Assembly: GCA_018398765.1 (NCBI GenBank)
Contig: JAHBMJ010005338.1
Span: forward strand, 1 to 56,947
Reading direction: 5' to 3'
DNA: 56,947 nt
Source: Chromera velia
Lineage: Eukaryota > Sar > Chromeraceae
Every line of letters begins with the position of its first letter. Within the stretch, counting starts at the first letter, position 1. A program made the position numbers and the translations under genes. The notes under the pieces were generated by a model. It was given only the letters and a program-made list of their open reading frames with translations. It was not told where the DNA came from and did no database searches. This document shows positions 14,901-25,360 of the stretch, piece by piece.

Positions 14901-16113
14901 ACACAACCGAAGGACAGCGGAGGGGGTGGAGGGAAGTCCCGAGAGGACCAGATCAAGGACAAGTGCCAAGAGCTTCTGTCGAAGATGCCAGAGGATTACA
15001 TTGAGGAGATCTACAGAGAGCAAATCAAAAAACTGAAGGGACCCTCAGGACTCCCAGAAAGGGGATTTGCAGTTCCGTTGAACATTTTCCTCTTCCAGGA
15101 AATTCAACGAATGCAGAGAATCATTGGCATTGTCCGCACAAACTGTTCCTCGATGATTGATGCCATCGATGGGACGGTCATCATGACACCGGAGTTGCAG
15201 CTCGATATGGATGCGTTCTTCGATCTGAGGGTGCCCAAGAGATGGACACACGATCCGTCGGGTGCGGAGATTTCTTGGCTGACTCCCAACCTTGGTAAGT
15301 GGTTCACCGGACTCACTGAGCGTGTGACTCAGCTGAGCGACTGGTTGAACACTGGGAGGCCGAAGAGTTACTGGCTGACTGGGTTCTTCAACCCTCAGGG
15401 TTTCCTCACAGCCATGAGACAGGAGGTGACGAGACAGCACAAGAAGGACCAGTGGGCCCTTGACGACGTTGTACTGCACTCTGAGGTCAGGTCCCACGAC
15501 AAGGACAAGATCAAGGACGCCCCCGAGGAGGGTGTGAACATCCACGGACTGTTCATCGAAGGAGCAAGGTGGCACCTCCATGAAGGCAGGCTGGAGGAGT
15601 CAAGACCGCGGCAGGCCGTTGATGTGATGCCTGTCATGTACCTGACGGCCGTGGACGGGAAGGACAAGAAGAAGGCAGGAGACTACGGACAGGGACCGTA
15701 CGACTGCCCCGTCTACAAATACCCAAAAAGAAATGACAGGTAGGTAGGTACGTGGATGGGTGGGTGGGTCAGGACATATTGAATGGAGCACCAGAAATGG
15801 AAGGAAGTGGACGACTGACAGACAAGTGGAGCAAATGTAGAGACCGACCAGCATGCGTCCCATGGAGCATTCCTGTCTTCTTCAGAAGTTCTTTGCTGTG
15901 TCTCTCTCACAGCAAACAATGAATTCCTTTCTCGCTTTACTTGTCTTGGTCCCATTCATCACGCAACTCTAGCAAAATGATTCACTGCTTGGCTCCATTC
16001 TCCCCCCTCTCCCTTGCAGGTACTTGATCTTCCGGTCCCTTCTGAAGACAGGGGAGCAGACAGCAATGCACTGGAAGTTGAGAGGGGTTGCGTTGCTGTG
16101 CACACCAGAGTAA
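230..16113 (+). CDS. Axonemal outer-arm dynein heavy chain, gamma type (DNAH5/DNAH8-like), 5' partial
   Basis: Motor subunit of the ciliary outer dynein arm. Twenty-five exons are visible: 230-648, 947-1096, 1364-1475, 1804-1919, 2136-2429, 2610-2796, 3044-3491, 3835-4068, 4481-5174, 5451-5696, 6040-6412, 6678-7436, 7735-7923, 8390-8725, 8979-9808, 10074-10257, 10750-11101, 11266-11372, 11621-11838, 12105-12404, 12682-13156, 13657-14076, 14374-14637, 14898-15739, 16020-16113. They join in frame to 8643 nt, 2880 residues plus TAA. P-loops: AAA1 GPAGTGKT (about 1002-1025), AAA2 GPTLCGKT (about 3094), AAA3 GGTGTAKT (about 4864), AAA4 GVGGSGKQ (about 6829). The stalk coiled coil and microtubule-binding region lie in exons 13-15, AAA5-6 in exons 15-18, and the C-terminal region ends [11 protein letters not shown]. 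The order and wording of conserved blocks match DNAH5/8 and Chlamydomonas gamma chain rather than beta or cytoplasmic dynein. The N-terminal stem, about 1600 residues in the family, is upstream of the window. Confidence 0.95.
1216..1254 (+). repeat. (GT)n microsatellite in dynein intron
   Basis: Uninterrupted GT dinucleotides within the intron 1097-1363, preceded by GAGT repeats. Similar shorter GT tracts occur in the introns at 2590-2603 and 11251-11261. Confidence 0.85.
2797..3043 (+). other. GC-AG intron in the dynein gene
   Basis: The exon ending at 2796 is followed by GCAAGT instead of GT. Family conservation (WILK then VIQLYET) requires the junction exactly here, and the acceptor CTGTGCAG ends at 3043. 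The other 23 complete dynein introns start with GT. The position +2 change is accompanied by a strong AAG|GCAAGT context, as is usual for GC donors. Confidence 0.8.
5184..5282 (+). repeat. Interrupted (GT)n microsatellite in dynein intron
   Basis: Nearly 100 bases of GT repeat broken by periodic CT steps, just inside the intron 5175-5450, close to the donor. It produces long but meaningless open frames on both strands. Confidence 0.85.
11851..11930 (+). repeat. (CT)n followed by (GT)n microsatellite in dynein intron
   Basis: Compound dinucleotide repeat immediately downstream of the donor at 11839. About 45 bases of CT-rich repeat pass into about 32 bases of GT repeat. Confidence 0.85.
14101..14140 (-). 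repeat. (GACA)n-linked motif in dynein intron (reverse orientation)
   Basis: Read on the minus strand this holds AGACTATATGTTTCTTCTT next to GACA tetranucleotides. The same unit occurs at 31098, 31241 and 36048 on the plus strand. It lies in the intron 14077-14373. Confidence 0.6.
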
Positions 16114-17777
16114 GGGCAGAAGTCCCGACAACAATGGGGAAGGTTTTTTTGCAGAGGGCAGAGACATGTAAATGCAACCAAATGTGCGGGGCCAGAGAAA
16201 AACAGGAAGTAAACAGTGACTTTGAAAGGAATTTTATTCATCAACTTTGAGATAGCGAATTTTTCCGGACCTGCATTCTGCTCCTAGTTCTGCTCGGCCG
16301 CCGCGGCAGCCTTAGCACTACTAGGCACTACATGTGTATCGTATAGAGAACTTGTGTTTGATACAATCACGCGCGTTATCATACACATACTTTTGTTGAT
16401 CTATTATAAACTTTAAAGATCACCATAACATACTTTGCTGTTAATTAATTTTGAGCTGGGGGACTTTTAAATGGTTTCAATAATTGAAATTATAATCAAA
16501 TAGCCTGAGACAAACATTGCATGTCATGCCCCGCAGTTGGCTAGGCAGTTGGCCAGAGTGTAAATAGTGTGCTTTAGTAAGTGATAAGTGATAAGTGGTG
16601 CCCTAGAGCACTGTCGCCGTTTTGCCTTACAGAGGTCACCCCCGATGAGTGTGCTCACCGGCTTTAACTGCCCCAATTCATTCATTCATCAAAATTTGTT
16701 TCTAAATAGGGCAATAAAAATGATAAAAAAATCTTTTTGAGACTCATGTAAACTTGAACCGCTGTGTCGTAGGTCATGGTGCGGCCGCCGGCCGGACTTG
16801 AAACGCCTGTGCCGCAAGTGTGACTTAATTTAAAAGTGGTGCGCCAAAGGCACGGCTAAAACAAAGCAGTATATTTAAAATTTTGTATCAAAAGCACAAA
16901 TAGTCTTAAAGCAACCTTTTTGAAAAATCTGTTTTAAGACTAGTTCTAAGACAAACTGGTGTGTTTAAAGGGGTTATGAGAAAGTTAAATAAAGTTTAAT
17001 GAACGAATAAAGATAATTATTTTTTTATGTACATAATTTTGCAACTATAGCCCAGCAACTATTCATCAGTTGAGTACTAGGTTGAGTATTAGTCTAGGCT
17101 TTTGTACTAAAGATTTTGAGAAACAGATTAATTGGATCTAAAATGATTTTAGTAAAATCACTCTCTCAATAAAAGAACTTATAGAGTTGTCACAGTAGTG
17201 TCATACTAAAAAATCATATCAGTGATCTTTGTATTAAACAAATATTTTCTAGTCTCACGGTATTTCATAAAATAACAAAATAGAAGCGTATTATACAAGG
17301 ATTATATATTGAAGGATAGTACAATAAGGATTCTTATCCGGGTACTTCTTCCGCTTTACTACCTAAAATCCTATAAAAATAAATTCAAGGCTTACAAACC
17401 CTAGTAATGATTTAATAAATACATGATTGTAATCATATGCTATCAAGGTCTGCCCATACATTAGAGTGTACCTATAAGAATGTACAGTTTTTAGTTACGT
17501 ACAGGTTCAAACGAGGATTCCTAGGAGGATTCAAAATAATTCAAAACCAATCATCAACAACCGTGCCGCACTGGAATGCTCAGACTGTCCCGACCCACTC
17601 TCATGCGCCCTCTCATCGCCCTCCCACCCAACCCACTGAAAGCTTTCACACATTCTTGCCGCGAATCTTGCGTTGAAGAGTGTTCTGAAGACTGCATTAT
17701 TGTTTTATGTCCCAGATTCTTCACGACACACGCTTCTCAAACAAAAGAATGTAAGCACTCCTATCAATCATCAGCTG
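16114..17777. other. Convergent spacer: dynein 3' UTR, AT-rich DNA, protease 3' UTR
   Basis: The first 150 bases after the dynein stop are probably its 3' UTR. From about 16260 the base composition changes sharply to AT-rich sequence with many A and T runs, unlike the GC-rich dynein exons. No open frame here resembles a protein. The last 200-300 bases before 17778 are probably the 3' UTR of the minus-strand protease gene. No convincing terminal inverted repeats were found. Confidence 0.6.
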
Positions 17778-19860
17778 TTAAAATCTCTCGGACGACCTTG
17801 AGAAACGCTCGGGCTCCTTGGAATCGTCAAAGAAAGCCCATTCTGAGGAGTTCAGCCTCTTGATAGCGGTGTAGTGCCCAGAATTCTCTCCTGCGTTGCC
17901 TGAAAGAATGGAATTTGCAAGGAATAGAAGCAGTGATGCAAAAGCAACCGCTTATCCTTTTTGCTCTACTTCAAAGCCTAAGCTTTAAAGGATTTTGCAG
18001 GCTGACCAGAGTAGAGTACCGCACCAACGAAATCGAAAGAGAACGTCCCAGGACCCTTACGGAGAGCGTCCTCAATTGTCCTTTCCTTCTCTTTGGGAGC
18101 CTCTGTCTTCCGGGCAGCCATCAAAGCAGCATCGCGATCAAGCCTGTAGGTCGTCACGGTACCTGAAAGCACATGAATGGTTTGCTCCAAGAAAGAAGAA
18201 ACGAGTCAGATTGCCACGAAACAATGACTCACTGGAAGGCAGACAGGTCCAAGGTATCCTCGAAGATGACTCTGCCTTGGCTCTTCACAGGGACGCCCAA
18301 AAACCTCTTGATGAAGATGGCCAAATACGTGGGAGCGACAAGAAGAAAGGTCTGCGCATCAGCCTTGCAGTAGAGCTGCAACGAAAACAGAAAAAAATCC
18401 ACAATTTTGTGTCAGTCAGTACGATCTGCTTCAGGGCTCAGATCGCCGGTTGCAAAAGCTGACCATCTGCTTTTCGCCAGTGTCCGCATCAATCACTTCA
18501 CGATACTCGTGCCCTCTGTCAATCTCCTTTCCGTTCTTTCCCTTTCGAGGGGCCTTGTGGACTTTGCAGAAGACGTACTCCTTCAGCAGTGCCAGCAATT
18601 TTGTGGATTTTCCCTTCGTTGTGGACACTCCAAAGTTCGAGATTGGATCGACAATCACTTCAGTGCCTGATTCTGGAGGCCCCTCTATCGACTGCCACTC
18701 TGTCACGTGTAGGAGCTTGCCTGTCCCTTCTGCCACTCCCAGAGCGGTCGTGAGAAGCGTAAACGACTCATGTGCGTCCTGCTGAATGCCCTCCTCAAAC
18801 TCAAGCATGTCACGTAGCTTTTCAATTCTCTTTCTTCCTATGTTTTTCTGCTTTCCCGAACTGTAGGCAGTCGCAATCTCCTGGTGCAGCTTGTAGAGCT
18901 TCTGGTCGGGGGGGTTGTGATTTCAGCGAGCGCTTTCGCAACAGGTGAAGGAGGGAGGGTCATGTGAAGGGAGGACCCAAGATAACAGGTATTCCCGATA
19001 TTCTCTGTGCCTACAAGTCTGAGAGGACCGTCAGCTTCTCCTCTGTTCCTGTTTCGAAGATCATCTTTCTGTCTGTCGAGGGGAGCACGAGCTTTGCCAT
19101 GTGTTTTCCGCGAGTCAAAAAGAGGTGCATTCAATTTCTGGCGACCAAGAATTTGCTTTGCAGAATGCGCCAAGACTATACTAAGACTCACGACGTGAAA
19201 ATGGAGGACTTTCTCCAGAACCCCAATGGCTTCTGCAATGACCATCATGTCCACCTCCTCTTCTACCGGCTTCTGCAGGAACAGCATGAAAGAAAGCAAA
19301 ATGCTCGTTTACTGAAGTAGGCGTCAACAATTTTTCTGACTTTGAATGGCGCTCCACGAACAAGTTACCTTGTCGTCAATGTTCAGGTAGGCTTTCAAGA
19401 GAAATGGAAGAACAATCCTGGCGTAGTCGTGAGCGAGGCTGAAGGTTTTTGCATTCTGGCCGGCTTCGGTCTGCTCACTCCCTTTCGCAAAAGGAGCACA
19501 GACCTCATCCCCTCCAAACAGCACTTTGTATTCTTTCTCCTCTGTCCGAAGAAGACGAGTCCGGTTGCGCTTTAATGCTTTTGCCGCAGCAAGCTCGAGT
19601 AGCTGTTTTCGGCAATCAGCAACGAGTGTCAGGTTGTTCTTCAAACTCGAGTGCAATTCTTTGATCGCTTTGTGGAGTCCCAAGAAAGCAGTAGTCAGGC
19701 AACGAAGCTTGTCCGAGCAAAAGTCGCTGAGCAGCCTTTTCGTCGGACACTGAAGAGCTGCGTCGAACCCTTCAGGAAATGGAAACTGCGCCGACTCAAT
19801 GATATCCTGCAAAAGCTCCCCATCGTCTAATGAGGGCAGTAGCGAGCTCTGCTGAGCCAT
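17778..19860 (-). CDS. Ubiquitin-specific protease (USP/UCH family C19), apparent frameshift
   Basis: Cysteine protease removing ubiquitin from proteins. Exons on the minus strand: 19860-19369, 19272-18464, 18375-18233, 18143-18007, 17899-17778. The Cys box NIGNTCYLGSSL has its catalytic Cys near residue 260; it is followed by the QQDAHE box, the IKRF block, and the His box GHYTAIKR with EWAFFDDS near the C-terminus. This is the full USP signature in order. The N-terminal 240 residues match no domain I know. Frame is lost at a G7 tract (18908-18914). One extra base restores a family-like link from SSLHM to DQKLYKLHQ, and the joined exons are then 1704 nt, about 567 residues. Introns are only 88-107 bp. 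The acceptor before 18143 is weak: a better one lies 19 nt upstream but would break frame again. The start ATG at 19860 opens the only long frame. Confidence 0.85.
18908..18914 (-). other. G7 homopolymer where the protease frame breaks
   Basis: Seven G on the plus strand (seven C in the gene). The gene reads in one frame through the Cys box up to this tract and in the next frame immediately after it, continuing through the QQDAHE box. Uncorrected, the upstream frame stops at 18838. A missing base in the assembly is the simplest reading. Confidence 0.75.
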
Positions 19861-20280
19861 GCCTTTTTGCGAAGCACAGCGGGCCAGAGTTGGCTTCTGT
19901 TAGAAAAAGACCGAGAAATAGGAAGCACCGCTCAGGCTTTGAATCACTTCTGCGATTCACAAACGCGCCGAAACTCCCAAAATTGCTCCAACGGAGTCAA
20001 GCTTCCATTAGCGATATAGAACAATGAGTCTGCATGTTTCCTCCATCAATACAGCGGTCTGATTCCTCTTCACGGTCACAGAAGTCTGATCCCTGCCAAC
20101 GAAGAGTCATTGCACGTGCAGTATATCGATATTAGCTGGGAATTCAGGTAAAGAATGGATGCATGCATTGATCGATAACTCCAGGCTGTATTGCATCTGA
20201 GTGCATCATTATATATATATATTCATAGACTGCATGCATCAGGTTTTGCATTGCAACACATTTGCAACACTTAATTCGCT

Positions 20281-20324
20281 GCATCATTGCAATTAACATG
20301 CACGCGTGTTAATTGCAATGATGC
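20281..20324. repeat. Perfect 18-bp inverted repeat, 8-nt loop
   Basis: Arm GCATCATTGCAATTAACA at 20281-20298 and its exact reverse complement at 20307-20324, with an 8-base loop. The flanks carry further partial copies of GCATCATTGCAA and CACATTTGCAACAC (20259-20273 and about 20351-20378), so the hairpin lies inside a small cluster of related repeats. Confidence 0.8.
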
Positions 20325-21390
20325 GTATACATTTGCAACATGCACCTCACTGCATCATTGCAACACATTTGCAACACCTCGCTTCGTATACCCGATCTCA
20401 GCCTCTTCGAGTTCCCTGTGTGCAGTCCCGCTCAGCGCTAAAGAAACGGCAGCACACACATCTATATGTAGAAAATGCCACATAGACAGCCCAGACTGTA
20501 CGTGAAGTTGCCCGCCATCACTCTCCCTGCACTCATGGAGTTTCCAGCAACGAAAAACTATATACTTGGAAATGAACGGGAGGTGCCTCCTTTGACGTAA
20601 AATAAGTCCGCGTGATTGGGACTGTAATAATGGGTGTACGGACAACCGTGGGCACCCCTATGCCTTTGGTCTTTTGTTGTGCTGGTTCGGCCTCTCCATC
20701 AGAGGGAAGAGGACCCTGACCCTACCTGTGGCGGGAGGATCGCCCAACGCCAGCTTTTCAAAATTTGGGATCAATGTTTGCCTGCTTCCTATCCAAGGCC
20801 GCGTCTCTGCGTATGGGTGATTCAAGGAGGAGGAGGGGTGTCACTAAGTGTGCCCGAGTACATCAATTGATGGATGTTTGGCAGTAGACAGGTGGGTATA
20901 AAGGGGTCTTACTGAAGCATGGCTGAAGGGGTGGAAGCATGCATGGCATGCGGTGAGTCCATGTGTGATGTATGCATATGTACGCTTATCCGAGTGTGCG
21001 ATCCTACCACCAGGGATCGAGCCGTGAGTGTGTAAGACTGTGTGTGTGAGCGTGTGCATGAAGTGTGTCGATGTGTGGCGACCTCGGTACATAAATCCTT
21101 CACACGTGAGCCTCAGGTTGACTTTATGAGTGCGAGAAGAAAACAGCACGTTCTCTCTCTTTCAGTCTGGTTGCACGGTGACAAACTGTTTTATTGAAGT
21201 GTGGTCTGCTGCCGTCATGTACGCGTTGACTCGTACACCAAACAGAAAACCGTCCCCTGCCTTGAGGGTTTCTCTGCCCTTCCCCTTTTCCTCTGTGCCC
21301 CGCATCGGCCTTGCTTCATGCATGGATTCGTTTCTGGACGCAAATGAGTTCTATCATGCTTTATAAGGGTTACTCGGATTTTAGTGGCGC

Positions 21391-21431
<41 letters not shown>
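21391..21431 (+). repeat. (CT)n microsatellite
   Basis: About 40 bases of uninterrupted CT dinucleotides in intergenic DNA. Confidence 0.85.
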
Positions 21432-21436
<5 letters not shown>

Positions 21437-21937
21437 GTCAGCCCTCTCCCGGCGTACATCCGTTCAACATTGGGCATCAAACTGATGAAAGACCGGCAGT
21501 GGCTGACAGTCAGTCGGAGAGGTGCTTTTCTCATACGTGAAAATTGACATTTTAAATTGGAATCTATGCTCACAGAGCATGCGAAGGCAGAGGTACGAGG
21601 TGTCGAGAGCATCAGCGGTCGACAGACAGAAAGGAACAGACACTCCTATATCTCATTTGGGTTCTCTTACCTGCACACGTCTATGATATTCTTTTCTCTC
21701 TGCTCAATGCATCCATCTGCTTTGTTTTCTTCTTCCTTTCTGTTTGCAATTTGCAGTTCACTGCTTGACGGGTGCCATTTGCAATCCTTGTGCCCCTTTC
21801 CCTAGCCCTTTCCTACCTGCTTCTTAGTTTTTTCTCGCCTGTACCGTACGTAACCTGCCCAAAACTTCATCTGCATTGTCACGCTCTAACACTTGACGAC
21901 TTTTCCCTTTCTTCTCATGGTTGCATGTGCCTTTAGG

Positions 21938-24900
21938 GTGAGGGGGGGCGCTCCAACCTTTTTTTGCTTGCGTGTGTGTGGAGGCTGAAGCTAGGGAGGC
22001 GCCTCGACCTTAGTGTGCTTGCCTGTGCGTGGAGCCTGAAGGGAGGCGCCTCGACCTTAGTGTGCTTGCGTGTGCGCAAAGGTTGAAGGGAGGCGCCTCG
22101 ACCTTAGTGTGCTTGCGGAGGCGCGAAGGCTGAAGGGAGGCGCCTCGATCTTAGTGTGCTTGTGTGTGCGTGGAGGCTGAAGGCAGGCGCCTCGACCTCT
22201 GTGTGCTTGCGTGTGCGCGAAGGCTGAAGGGAGGCGCCTCGACCTTTGTGTGCTTGCGTGTGCGCGAGGGCTGAAGGGAGGCTCAGGCGCCTCGACCTTA
22301 GTGTGCTTGCGTGTGCGGAGGCTGAAGGGAGCCGCCTCGACCTTTGTGTGCTTGTGGGTGCGTGGAGGCTGAAGGGAGACGCCTCGACCTTAGTGTGCTT
22401 GTGGGTGCGTGGAGGCTGAAGGGAGGCGCCTCGACCTTAGTGTGCTTGCGTGTGCGTGGAGGCTGAAGGGAGGCGCCTCGACCTTTGTGTGCTTGCGTGT
22501 GCGTGGAGGCTGAAGGGAGGCGCCTCGACCTTTGTGTGCTTGCGAGGGAGCGAAGGATGAAGGGAGGCGCCTCGACCTTAGTGTGCTTGTGTGTGCGTGG
22601 AGGCTGAAGGGAGACGCCTCGACCTTAGTGTGCTTGCGTGTGCGTGGAGTCTGAAGGGAGGCGCCTCGACCTTAGTGTGCTTGTGTGTGCGTGGAGGCTG
22701 AAGGGAGGTGCCTCGACCTTAGTGTGCTTGCGTGTGCGAGGAGGCTGAAGGGAGGCGCCTCGACCTTAGTGTGTTTACGTGTGCGCGAAGGCTGAAGGGA
22801 GGCGCCTCGACCTTAGTGTGCTTGCGTGTGTGCGGAGGCTGAAGGGAGCCGCCTCGACCTTTGTGTGCTTGTGTGTGCGTGGAGGATGAAGGGAGGCGCC
22901 TCGACCTTTGTGTGCTTGCGTGTGCGTGGCGGTTGAAGGTAGGCGCCTCGACCTTAGTGTGCTTGTGTGTGCGTGGAGGCTGAAGCGAGGCGCCTCGACC
23001 TTAGTGTGCTTGTGTGTGCGTGGAGCCTGAAGGGAGGCGCCTCGACCTTTGTGTGCTTGTGGGTGCGTGGCGGCTAAAGGGAGGCGCCTCAACCTTAGTG
23101 TGCTTGTGTGTGCGTGGAGGCTGAAGGGAGGCGCCTCGACCTTAGTGTGCTTGTGTGTGCGGGGAGACTGAAGGGAGGCGCTTCGACCTTAGTGTGCTTC
23201 AAAGTTGTGTGTGCGTGGAGGCTGAAGGGAGGCGCCTCCACCTTAGTGTGCTTGTGTGTGCGTGGAGGCTGAAGGGAGGCGCCTCGACCTTAGTGTGCTT
23301 GTGGGTGCGTGGAGGCTGAAGGGAGACGCCTCGACCTTAGTGTGCTTGCGTGTGCGTGGCGGCTGAAGGGAGGCGCCTCGACCTTAGTGTGCTTGCGTGT
23401 GTGTGGCGGATGAAGGGAGACGCCTCGACCTTAGTGTGCTTGTGTGTGCGTGGAGGCTGAAGAGAGGCGCCTCGACCTTTGTGTGCTTGCGTGTGCGTGG
23501 AGGATGAAGGGAGGCGCCTCGACCTTAGTGTGCTTGCGTCTGCGTGGAGCTGAAGGGAGGCGCCTCGACCTTAGTGTGCTTGTGGGTGCGTGGAGGCTGA
23601 AGGGAGGCGCCTCGACCTTAGTATGCTTGTGGGTGCGTGGAGGCTGAAGGGAGGCGCCTCGACCTTAGTGTGCTTGCGTGTGTGCGGAGGCTGAAGGGAG
23701 CCGCCTCGAGCTTTGTGTGCTTGTGTGTGTGTGCGTGGAGGCTGAAGGGAGGCGCCTCGACCTTAGTGTGCTTGTGGGTGTGTGGAGGCTGAAGGGAGGC
23801 GCCTCGACCTTAGTGTGCTTGCGTGTGCGTGGAGGCTGAAGGAAGGCGCCTCGACCTTTGTGTGCTTGTGTGTGCGTGGAGGCTGAAGGGAGGCGCCTCG
23901 ACCTTAGTGTGCTTGTGTGTGCGTGGAGGCTGAAGGGAGGCGCCTCGACCTTAGTGTGCTTGCGTGTGTGCGTGGAGGCTGAAGGGAGCCGCCTCGACCT
24001 TTGTGTGCTTGTGTGTGCGTGGAGGCTGAAGGGAGGCGCCTCGACCTTAGTGTGCTTGCGTGTGTGCGAAGGCTGAAGGGAGGCGCCTCGACCTTAGTGT
24101 GCTTGCGTGTGTGCGAAGCAAGGGAGGCGCCTCGACCTTAGTGTGCTTGCGTGTGCGCGGAGGCTGAAGGGAGGCGCCTCGACCTTAGTGTGCTTGCGTG
24201 TGCGCGGAGGCTGAAGGGAGGCGCCTCGACCTTAGTGTGCTTGCGTGTGCGCGGAGGCTGAAGGGAGGTGCCTCGACCTTAGTGTGCTTGTGTGTGCGTG
24301 GAGGCTGAAGGGAGGCGCCTCGACCTTAGTGTGCTTGCGAGGGAGCGAACGCTGAAGGGAGGCGCCTCGACCTTAGTGTGCCTGCGTGTGCGTGGAGGCT
24401 GAAGGGAGGTGCCTCGACCTTAGTGTGCTTGTGGGTGCGTGGCGGTTGAAGGGAGGCGCCTCGACCTTTGTGTGCTTGTGTGTGCGTGGAGGCTGAAGGG
24501 AGGCGCCTCGACCTTAGTGTGCTTGTGTGTGCGTGGCGGCTAAAGGGAGGCGCCTCGACCTTTGTGTGCTTGCGTGTGCGTGGAGGCTGAAGGGAGGCGC
24601 CTCAACCTTTGTGTGCTTGTGTGTGCGTGGAGGCTGAAGGGAGGCGCCTCGACCTTAGTGTGCTTGCGTGTGTGCGGAGGCTGAAGGGAGCCGCCTCGAC
24701 CTTTGTGTGCTTGTGTGTGCGTGGAGGCTGAAGGGAGACGCCTCGACCTTAGTGTGCTTGTGGGTGCGTGGTGGCTGAAGGGAGGCGCCTCGACCTTAGT
24801 GTGTTTACGTGTGCGCGAAGGCTGAAGGGAGGCGCCTCGACCTTAGTGTGCTTGCGTGTGTGCGTGGAGGCTGAAGGGAGGCGCCTCGACCTTTGTGTGC

Positions 24901-25360
24901 TTGTGTGTGCGTGGAGGCTGAAGGGAGGCGCCTCCACCTTAGTGTGCTTGCGTGTGCGTGGAGGCTGAAGGCAGGCGCCTCGACCTTTGTGTGCTTGCGT
25001 GTGCGTGGCGGTTGAAGGTAGGCGCCTCGACCTTAGTGTGCTTGTGTGTGCGTGGAGGCTGAAGGGAGGCGCCTCGACCTTTGTGTGCTTGCGTGTGCGT
25101 GGAGCCTGAAGGGAGGCGCCTCGAGCTTAGTGTGCTTGTGTGTGCGTGGAGGCTGAAGAGAGACGCCTCGACCTTAGTATGCTTGTGGGTGCGTGGAGGC
25201 TGAAGGGAGGCGCCTCGACCTTAGTGTGCTTGCGTGTGTGTGGAGGCTTAAGGGGGGCGCCTCGACCTTTTTGTGCTTGTGGATGCGAGGAGGCTGAAGG
25301 GAGGCTCTTTAACCTTTGTGTGCTTGCGTGTTCTTGGAGGCTGGAGGAAGGCGTGTCGGC
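21938..25360 (+). repeat. Minisatellite, about 72 tandem units of 47 bp
   Basis: Each unit contains a core close to GGAGGCGCCTCGACCTT, then AGTGTGCTTGCGTGTGCGT, then GGAGGCTGAAG. The core includes the 10-bp perfect palindrome GAGGCGCCTC. Units differ by single bases and small indels. Because 47 is not a multiple of 3, the array gives short open frames on both strands that repeat every 141 bases; none looks like a gene. Several private variants recur far apart (see findings), so blocks of units have been duplicated. The edges decay at about 21940-22000 and 25240-25360. Confidence 0.95.

Larger units (their letters stand above)
19861..21937. other. Spacer upstream of the protease; no gene recognised
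   Basis: The first few hundred bases should hold the protease promoter and 5' UTR. Beyond that are a TA repeat (about 20211-20222), a perfect inverted repeat (20281-20324), GT-rich stretches near 21000-21070 and a CT microsatellite. Short open frames occur, but none has domain-like content or flanking splice logic. Confidence 0.5.

Noticed and set aside
21938-25360. CRISPR array
   Set aside because: Repeats are contiguous without unique spacers and the sequence is eukaryotic; it is a minisatellite.
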